Assembly (NCBI RefSeq): GCF_024323335.1
Contig: NC_066583.1
Coordinates: forward strand, 417,970,085-418,034,084
Length of the DNA stretch: 64,000 nucleotides
DNA from: Lathyrus oleraceus
Lineage: Eukaryota > Streptophyta > Magnoliopsida > Fabales > Fabaceae
Direction: 5' to 3'
A program made the position numbers and the translations under genes. Shown in pieces: positions 56,437 to 64,000 of this stretch (position 1 is its first letter; every line of letters begins with the position of its first letter). Under the pieces are notes generated by a model that worked only from the letters and a program-made list of their open reading frames with translations, was not told the origin of the DNA and ran no database searches.

Positions 56437-58331
56437 TGTAACACCCTTCTAAAATACCCCAAATATTTAATTAAAATAGCAATATATACATCAGAGTAAT
56501 TATGCAATTAAGGGTGTCACACAATTATTTCACACCATTCACCATAATAACGGTCATGCTCTTTTATTAATTCAAAACATTAAGCATTTGCACAATACGC
56601 AGCGGATAGAAATCAAATCATTCATGCAAAACATGTAACACATTACATGTAAAATTATTCAACAAGGTAAAACATCCCGTCCCGATGTTACATCTATTAG
56701 AGCATGACCCACTAAGGAGACTACACTAGACTCCAAGCACTAGCTTCTACTCAATCACTGCTCGTTACCTGAAAACATAATTGTAAGGGTGAGTTCCTCA
56801 ACCGATATAATAAGCATTATAAAATATCATGTAATGCTAAGTAAATAACACATTAATCACCCTAATCATATCACACATTCAGTAACGGCACATCAACTCA
56901 AATATCATACTCAATACCAACACAATTCATACTCATACTCAATGCCAACACAAACACACGTATAATATTGGAATACATCCATTCATATTATACGCCATAC
57001 ATACATTATGCAATGAGACTCCATGCATGCGGTACCGACTATTCGTGAACATATAGTTCAACCTCACCGACCAAATCCAGATACGGCTACCAAGCTCACT
57101 AGTCCCACTCATTTGAGACCTAGTGACTCACTCACTAATTCCTCACCATGGGAATTAGCTACCACCCCAAGGGCTATGCTATGCACGCTAATCACCTAGC
57201 ATGCAAACATCAACAACAACCTACAATAATTTACTCACTAATTCCTCACCATGGGAATTAGCTACCACCATAAAGGCCATAATATGCATAATATATACAT
57301 TCACAACATTATGCATATTTTCACACATCATCAGCATATTTATCACATAATCATATCATGTCATGCCAATTAATCAATCACAGTATTAGCACACTCTACT
57401 AATACCTATACTACTCAAAACAACGGGAAATAATCCCTACTATATCACACACTGATATAGGCCAATCACCAATTATGTTCACAACATTAAAATATCAATT
57501 TTTCCAATTTCCAACAGTGTTAACCGGTTAACGCACACAAAACACGCTTTCTGGCAAAACTCCACAGTGTTAACCGGTTAACGCCATGGGTTAACCGGTT
57601 AACGCAGACAGAACAGCAATTTCTCAGAAATCACAACAGTGTTAACCGGTTAACGCCCTGGGTTAACCGGTTAACGCAAGCAAAACAGCAATACCTCATA
57701 ATTCCTAACAGTGTTAACCGGTTAACACCCTGGGTTAACCGGTTAACGCAAGACAGAAAGCTGTTCCTGCGCTAACACGAAGCAGAATGCAGAATTCTCC
57801 GCATTTTTCGCCGTTGGAGGACTTCCGGACCTCCGATTCCGATTCCGTAAAAAGCTATACGTTCGGGAAATCACAACTCACACAAATACAGATTCAATTA
57901 CAGCTTTAACACAACTTATCCAACACAATTTCTCAGCATTCAACATCCCAATTAGGGTCAATTCAACGGTTTATCACTACCCATTACATGTTAACCCATA
58001 ATACCCATTAAACGACGATAAACCCCCCTTACCTGAGTTAATCCGGCAGTCCTTTAGCCTCAAGCTCTTCTCTTCTCCAACCTTCTTCCTCTTGCTCTGC
58101 CTCTTTGCCCTTTTCCTCTTTTTGAGCCGCTTCTCTGTTTCCACGTGAAAACTCTTTTTACCAAAATGGAACTCTTTTTCTTATTTCCAACTTATATATA
58201 TATTCCAGTAATTATTATTCCAATAATAATAATAATAATAATAATCCAATAATTCCAATTATTTAATTAAATTAATAAGTATAATATTAACTTAAATTAA
58301 ATAATTATCTTATTTTTATCGGGGTGTTACA
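56437..58331 (-). repeat. Tekay 3' LTR (1,895 bp)
   Basis: On the minus strand it runs from TGTAACACCCCGATAAAA (58331) to GGGTGTTACA (56437). A TATA run (TATATATATAAG, 58203-58192) lies only about 130 bp in, so U3 is short and most of the LTR is transcribed. It contains an (AAT)n microsatellite (about 58222-58246), the GTTAACCGGTTAAC array (57519-57747) and, around 57130-57270, two copies of an ACTCACTAATTCCTCACCAT phrase about 100 bp apart. Confidence 0.92.
57519..57747. repeat. GTTAACCGGTTAAC palindrome array in the Tekay LTR
   Basis: Seven copies of the perfect 14-bp palindrome start at 57519, 57569, 57590, 57641, 57662, 57713 and 57734. From 57569 they form pairs 21 bp apart repeating every 72 bp. 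The array lies downstream of the TATA box, so it would be in the element's RNA leader. Confidence 0.92.
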
Positions 58332-58368
58332 ACTCTCCCCCACTAAAAGAGTTTTCGTCCTCGAAAAC
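58332..58368 (-). other. Tekay polypurine tract and AGGA-loop hairpin
   Basis: On the minus strand, GTTTTCGAGGACGAAAAC (58368-58351) is a 7-bp stem with an AGGA loop beginning six bases after the pol stop; CTTTTAGTGGGGGAGAGT follows as the polypurine tract directly before the 3' LTR. Confidence 0.8.
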
Positions 58369-58373
58369 ATACC

Positions 58374-60325
58374 TCAAGCGAATAACTCCGGATAAGACTC
58401 CTTCATCTGACTCTCAAGTTCCCAAGTCACATTGCCACCTGCTGGTCCTCCCCAAGCTACCTTTACCAAGGCAATCTCTTTACCCCGCAACTGCTTCAAC
58501 TCTCGATCCTCGATCCTCATAGGTGATGTTTCAACAGTCAGGTTATCTCTCACCTGTACATCATCTATTTGGACTACATGCGACGGATCAGGAATGTACC
58601 TCCTCAACTGAGACACATGAAAAACCTCATGCAAATTCGCAAGTGACGGCGGTAAAGCGATACGATAGGCTACCTCCCCTATCCTCTCCAAAATCTGGTA
58701 AGGACCAATAAATCGAGGTGTCAACTTCTTCGACTTCAAAGCTCGACCAACCCCAGTTATCGGAGTAACACGAAGAAACACATGATCCCCCTCTTGAAAC
58801 TCAAGTGCCTTCCTCCTCTTGTCGTGATAACTCTTCTGACGACTCTGAGCAATTCTCATCTTCTCCTGAATCATCTTAATCTTTTCCGTAGTCTGTTGAA
58901 CAATCTCCGGTCCAACCACAGCACTCTCACCGGACTCATACCAACATAAAGGCGTCCGACATCTCCTACCATACAAAGCTTCAAACGGTGCCATACCAAT
59001 GCTCGAATGAAAACTATTGTTGTAGGTAAACTCAATCAAAGGTAAGTAACAATCCCAAGCACCTCCCTTTTCCAAAACACAAGCTCTCAAAAGATCTTCC
59101 AATGACTGAATCGTCCTCTCAGTCTGACCATCAGTCTGCGGATGATATGCAGAACTCAATCTCAACTTAGTTCCCAAAGCCCTCTGCAAACCTTCCCAGA
59201 ACTTCGATGTAAATCTAGGATCTCTGTCCGAAACAATACTCGACGGAATACCATGCAAACTTACAATCTTCTTAATATACAACTCGGCTAATCTCTCTAA
59301 CGGATAATCCATTCTAATCGGAATGAAATGAGCCGATTTCGTCAATCTATCGACAATCACCCAAATAGCTTCAAAATTCTTACTTGTCCTCGGTAAACTA
59401 GAAACAAAATCCATACTGATACTGTCCCACTTCCACTCTGGAATAGCCAACGGTTGCATTAGCCCAGACGGCTTCTGATGCTCAATCTTTGACTTCTGAC
59501 AAGTCAAACAAGAATAAACAAAACTCGCAATTTCTCTTTTCATTCCCGGCCACCAAAATAGCTTTTTCAAATCATGATACATCTTCGTAGCTCCAGGATG
59601 AATACTCAGGCCACTACGATGTCCTTCCTCAAGAATACTCTTCTTAAGTTCGATAACATCCGGAATACACACCCGATTACCAAATTTCAAAACACCATTC
59701 TCATCAACTCTGAATTCACCACCTTGACCTTGATTCACTAGAGTCAACTTATCAACCAAAAGCACATCGGATTTCTGACCCTCTCTAATCTCATCCAGAA
59801 TACCACTCGTTAACTTCAACATTCCCAATTTAACACTATTGTGAGTACTCTCACACACCAAACTCAAGTCTCTAAACTGCTCAATTAAATCCAATTCCTT
59901 AACCATTAACATAGACATATGCAATGATTTCCGACTCAATGCATCAGCCACTACGTTTGCTTTACCCGGATGGTAATTCAAACCAAAGTCATAATCCTTC
60001 AGAAACTCTAACCATCTCCTCTGTCTCATATTCAGCTCTTTCTGATCAAACAAATACTTTAAACTTTTATGGTCACTGAAAACCTCAAATCTTGACCCGT
60101 ACAAGTAATGCCTCCATAACTTCAGAACAAATACCACGGCTGCCAACTCTAAATCGTGTGTCGGATAGTTCCTCTCATGAACCCTCAGTTGTCTCGAAGC
60201 ATAAGCTATAACCTGCTTATTCTGCATCAACACACCACCCAAACCCAACAATGAAGCATCACAGTAAACCTCAAATGATTCCGACGAACTCGGTAATATC
60301 AGAATAGGAGCAGTAGTCAACCTTT
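58374..60325 (-). pseudogene. Tekay RNase H, integrase and chromodomain (after frameshift)
   Basis: Open for about 648 residues. RNase H: VYCDASLLGLGGVLMQ, THDLELAAVVFAL, FSDHKSLKYLF, NVVADALSRK. Integrase: HPGATKMYHDL with CLTCQKSK (HHCC), then SMDFVSSLP (Asp), VSDRDPRFTS (Asp) and GQTERTIQSL (Glu), then a GPY motif (RFIGPYQILERIGEVAYRI). The C-terminal chromodomain reads GKEIALVKVAWGG ... VTWELESQMKESYPELFA, which in chromoviruses directs insertion to particular chromatin. It is joined to the upstream RT by a single missing base in an A-run near 60325; otherwise this part is intact. Confidence 0.92.
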
Positions 60326-62743
60326 CTTTAACTCTTGGAAACCTTCTTCACATTTTGAGTCCCAAACAAACGCTTGCCCCTTTCTAGTCAACATCGTCAA
60401 CGGTAACGCCAACTTAGAAAATCCCTCGATGAACTTCCTATAATAACCAGCCAAACCAAGAAAACTCCTTATCTCCGAAACTGACTTCGGAGCTTCCCAC
60501 TTAGATACCGCTTCTATCTTAGAAGGATCAACAGCAACACCATCTCTTGAAATCACATGACCAAGAAAACTAACCTCTTCTAACCAAAATTCACACTTAG
60601 ACAGTTTAGCAAATAACTTCTTTTCTCGTAGAACTCCTAAAACCACTCTCAAATGCTCAGCATGCTCTTCTTCAGATTTCGAATACACCAAAATATCGTC
60701 AATAAACACCACAACAAACTGATCTAGGTACGGATGGAAAATCCTATTCATATACTCCATAAACACTCCAGGCGCATTAGTCACACCAAAAGGCATTACA
60801 GAATACTCATAATGTCCATACCTCGTTCTGAAAGCAGTCTTCTGAATATCCTCAGTTTTCACACGTATTTGATGATATCCCGACCTCAAATCTATTTTGC
60901 TGAACACACTCGCACCAACTAACTGATCCATCAAATCATCAATCCTCGGCAAAGGATACCGATTCTTGATCGTCACTTTATTCAGTTGCCTGTAGTCCAC
61001 ACACAACCTCATAGTACCTTCTTTCTTCTTAACCAATAACACTGGTGCACCCCACGGTGACACACTCGGACGAATAAATTTCTTATCCAACAGATCTTCC
61101 AACTGACTCTTCAATTCAGTTAACTCAACAGCAGACATACGGTACGGAGCCATCGACATCGGCCTAGTACCAGGTACCAAATCAATCGAGAACTCAACTT
61201 CACGCTCTGGCGGTAATTCATTCACTTCTTCCGGAAACACATCAGGAAAATCACACACCACAGCTAGATCGCAAATCACCAGTTTATCTTTAGCCTCCAA
61301 AGTCGCTAACAGCATAAACAACTCTGCCCCATCTGCTGCCGCCTCATTCACCTGCCTTGCTGATAGAAACAAACTCTTTCCTTCCTCAATCTCAGGAAAG
61401 ATCACAGTCTTATCAAAACAGTTGATATAAACTCGGTTAAACACCAACCAGTTCATACCCAGAATAACATCAATCTGCACTAGTGGAAGACACACTAGGT
61501 CCATCCCAAAGTCTCTACCAAAAATACTCAAAGGACAATTTAAACAAACTGAAGTAGTAGTCACTGAACCCTTCGCAGGAGTATCAATCACCATACTTCC
61601 ATGCATCTCAGATATCTCTAACTTAAGTTTCACAGCACAATCCAAAGATATAAAGGAATGAGTCGCACCTGTGTCAATAATAGCTACAAGAGGAAAGCCA
61701 TTAACATAACACGTACCTCGGATCAAACGATCATCTGCAGAAGTCTCAGAACCCGATAAAGCAAAGACCTTGCCTCCCGACTGGTTCTCTCTCTTCGGCT
61801 TAGGACACTGTGGACTGATATGACCCACCTCTCCACAGTTGAAACAAGTCACAGTCTTCAACCGGCACTCTGCAGCCAAGTGCCCACCTTTTCCACACTT
61901 AAAACACTTCTTCTCATTACTGGTACACTCATGGATACGATGTCCAGCCTGTCCACATCTGAAACACTTAGCAGGGGCACTGGAGTCTCCCCCACTAGGC
62001 CTCTTCATCCCACTCTGTCTCTGGAAACCTTTGCCAGCTGCATACAGTTTCCCACGATCATTCTGATTCTTGCCTTTCCTATCAACCCTCTGTTGATAGC
62101 TCTCCGCTCTGGCCTTGGTATCCTGTTCAAAAATCCTGCAACAGTCAACCAAATCGGAAAACACTCTAATCCGCTGATACCCAATAGCCTGCTTGATCTC
62201 GGGACGCAACCCGTTCTCAAACTTCACACATTTTGAAAATTCCCCAGTAGCCTCATCATAGGGAGTGTAATACTTCGATAGCTCTGTGAACTTAGCAGCA
62301 TACTCAGTAACAGACCGGTTGCCCTGCTTCAATTCCAAGAACTCTATCTCTTTCTTTCCTCTGACATCCTCTGGAAAATACTTCCTCAGGAATCTCTCTC
62401 TGAACACCGCCCAAGTGATCTCAGCATTCCCTGCAGATTCCAACTCAGTGCGGGTAGCAACCCACCAATCATCTGCTTCTTCTGACAGCATATGCGTACC
62501 AAACCTGACCTTCTGGTTATCGGCACACTCAGTCACTCGGAAGATCCTCTCGATCTCCTTCAACCACTTCTGAGCACCATCTGGATCGTATGCTCCCTTG
62601 AACATTGGAGGATTGTTCTTCTAGAACTCACTCAGTTGACGGGCAGCTCCCATTCCTACAACATTCGGATTCCCTCCAAGTACTCCAGCTAGCATACCCA
62701 GAGCCTCAGCAATCGCAGCATCATCTCTACCTCTTCCAGCCAT
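60317..62743 (-). pseudogene. Tekay Gag, protease and RT (one stop, 3' frameshift)
   Basis: The ATG at 62743 (MAGRGRDDAAIAEALGML) is the expected start; a TAG at 62623-62621 replaces a likely CAG (LSEF-stop-KNNPP). From the next Met (62605) the frame is open for 762 residues: gag domain ([28 protein letters not shown]), three CCHC zinc knuckles at 214-267 ([42 protein letters not shown]), protease with [10 protein letters not shown] at 310-319, and RT at about 480-690 with [12 protein letters not shown] and FIDD at 634-637. It ends in TGA right after KKG, caused by one lost base; the downstream RNase H starts in the next frame. Confidence 0.92.
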
Positions 62744-62852
62744 CTCTATTCTGAAAACCCAACAAGCTAAAACAATAAGTACTTATAGGGTTACACAACA
62801 CCTATCCCGTATAGGGAAAACAGAATAATTACGACTCGACTCGACCGACTAT
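62744..62852 (-). other. Tekay 5' leader
   Basis: Short untranslated stretch between primer site and gag start; nothing else seen. Confidence 0.7.
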
Positions 62853-62864
62853 GCTCTGATACCA
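62853..62864 (-). other. Tekay primer binding site (tRNA-iMet)
   Basis: TGGTATCAGAGC on the minus strand, four bases inside the 5' LTR. This is the standard initiator-Met tRNA site of plant chromoviruses. Confidence 0.95.
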
Positions 62865-62868
62865 CTAA

Positions 62869-64000
62869 TGTAACACCCTTCTAAAATACCCCAAATATTT
62901 AATTAAAATAGCAATATATACATCAGAGTAATTATGCAATTAAGGGTGTCACACAATTATTTCACACCATTCACCATAATAACGGTCATGCTCTTTTATT
63001 AATTCAAAACATTAAGCATTTGCACAATACGCAGCGGATAGAAATCAAATCATTCATGCAAAACATGTAACACATTACATGTAAAATTATTCAACAAGGT
63101 AAAACATCCCGTCCCGATGTTACATCTATCAGAGCATGACCCACTAAGGAGACTACACTAGACTCCAAGCACTAACTTCTACTCAATCACTGCTCGTTAC
63201 CTGAAAACATAATTGTAAGGGTGAGTTCCTCAACCGATATAATAAGCATTATAAAATATCATGTAATGCTAAGTAAATAACACATTAATCACCCTAATCA
63301 TATCACACATTCAGTAACGGCACATCAACTCAAATATCATACTCAATACCAACACAATTCATACTCATACTCAATGCCAACACAAACACACGTATAATAT
63401 TGGAATACATCCATTCATATTATACGCCATACATACATTATGCAATGAGACTCCATGCATGCGGTACCGACTATTCGTGAACATATAGTTCAACCTCACC
63501 GACCAAATCCAGGTACGGCTACCAAGCTCACTAGTCCCACTCATTTGAGACCTAGTGAGTCACTCACTAATTCCTCACCATGGGAATTAGCTACCACCCC
63601 AAGGGCTATGCTATGCACGCTAATCACCTAGCATGCAAACATCAACAACAACCTACAATGATTTACTCACTAATTCCTCACCATGGGAATTAGCTACCAC
63701 CATAAAGGCCACAATATGCATAATATATACATTCACAACATTATGCATATTTTCACACATCATCAGCATATTTATCACATAATCATATCATGTCATGCCA
63801 ATTAATCAATCACAGTATTAGCACACTCTACTAATACCTATACTACTCAAAACAACGGGAAATAATCCCTACTATATCACACACCGATATAGGCCAATCA
63901 CCAATTATGTTCACAACATTAAAATATCAATTTTTCCAATTTCCAACAGTGTTAACCGGTTAACGCCCTGGGTTAACCGGTTAACGCACACAGAACACGC
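62869..64000 (-). repeat. Tekay 5' LTR, partial (1,132 bp in window)
   Basis: It matches 56437-57568 at a constant offset of 6,432 bp until the palindrome array. There it has two GTTAACCGGTTAAC copies 21 bp apart (63951 and 63972), whereas the 3' LTR has one copy at that position. The remaining ~760 bp lie beyond the window. Confidence 0.93.

Larger units (their letters stand above)
56437..64000 (-). mobile_element. Tekay-like chromovirus (Ty3/gypsy), 5' LTR cut by window edge
   Basis: Minus-strand order: 5' LTR (62869 to beyond 64000), tRNA-iMet primer site, gag, protease, RT, RNase H, integrase with chromodomain, polypurine tract, 3' LTR (58331-56437). The chromodomain sequence and three CCHC knuckles in Gag fit Tekay/Del. 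LTRs are identical over long stretches: I count about seven substitutions in the ~1,080 bp compared, plus a 21-bp repeat unit difference. Coding damage is one stop and one single-base frameshift. This is the youngest datable insertion here. Confidence 0.93.

Noticed and set aside
57519..57747. Regularly spaced palindromes that could suggest a CRISPR array
   Set aside because: Spacers are repeated, not unique, the repeat is only 14 bp, and it lies in a plant LTR.

Overview
This window is plant nuclear repeat DNA from a large, retrotransposon-rich genome. I find no ordinary single-copy host gene and no rRNA or tRNA gene. The element types point to a legume, most likely tribe Fabeae (pea, vetch, lentil, grass pea): an Ogre-type Ty3/gypsy giant element, Athila/Cyclops-like elements with tRNA-Asp primer sites, and a Tekay-like chromovirus. 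This taxonomic call is inference from family knowledge; no database was searched.

Layout. (1) 1-8562, minus strand: the 5' part of an Athila-lineage element ('Athila-1') that runs off the left edge: 5' LTR 6856-8562, tRNA-Asp primer site, one gag-pol frame interrupted by only two stop codons, and an ATHILA ORF-1-like gene cut by the window edge. (2) 8563-20942, plus strand: an older, more decayed relative ('Athila-2') with a truncated 5' LTR, a complete 3' LTR, a broken gag-pol and two ATHILA ORF-1-like pseudogenes, the second behind its own promoter-like block. Athila-1 begins exactly where the Athila-2 5' LTR is interrupted, so it appears to be nested in that LTR. (3) 20943-22028, minus strand: an Ogre LTR fragment that Athila-2 landed in. 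(4) 22029-22575 and 54098-56436: older sequence split by the Ogre element, with microsatellites, a short tandem repeat and an envelope-like pseudogene; it may be the end of a Sirevirus-like copia element. (5) 22581-54092, plus strand: a complete Ogre element with a perfect ACATG target duplication, about 22.3 kb once later insertions are removed. It carries ORF1, gag, protease, a putative intron, RT, two RNase H domains, integrase and a repeat-rich 3' UTR. Its 5' LTR holds a copia junction fragment; its 3' LTR holds a 6.2-kb Mutator-like element (MURA transposase, plant mobile domain gene, small third ORF) and a 1.7-kb solo LTR with a CTTAT duplication. (6) 56437-64000, minus strand: a young Tekay-like chromovirus with a tRNA-iMet primer site; its 5' LTR is cut by the right edge.

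History. The order can be read from the nesting and from LTR divergence counted by eye: Ogre-related and copia-like substrate first, then Athila-2 (about 5% LTR divergence) and the Ogre, then Athila-1, the MULE and the solo LTR; Tekay (about 0.65%) is the youngest datable insertion. Most coding breaks replace CAA, CAG or TGG with stops, as expected from methylated-cytosine decay. The least explained signals are the second ORF-1 gene with a promoter-like copy, TGACG/CGTCA palindrome clusters, AGGA-loop hairpins before the 3' LTR in two lineages, a 41-nt conserved noncoding block after Athila pol, and the copia junction fragment.
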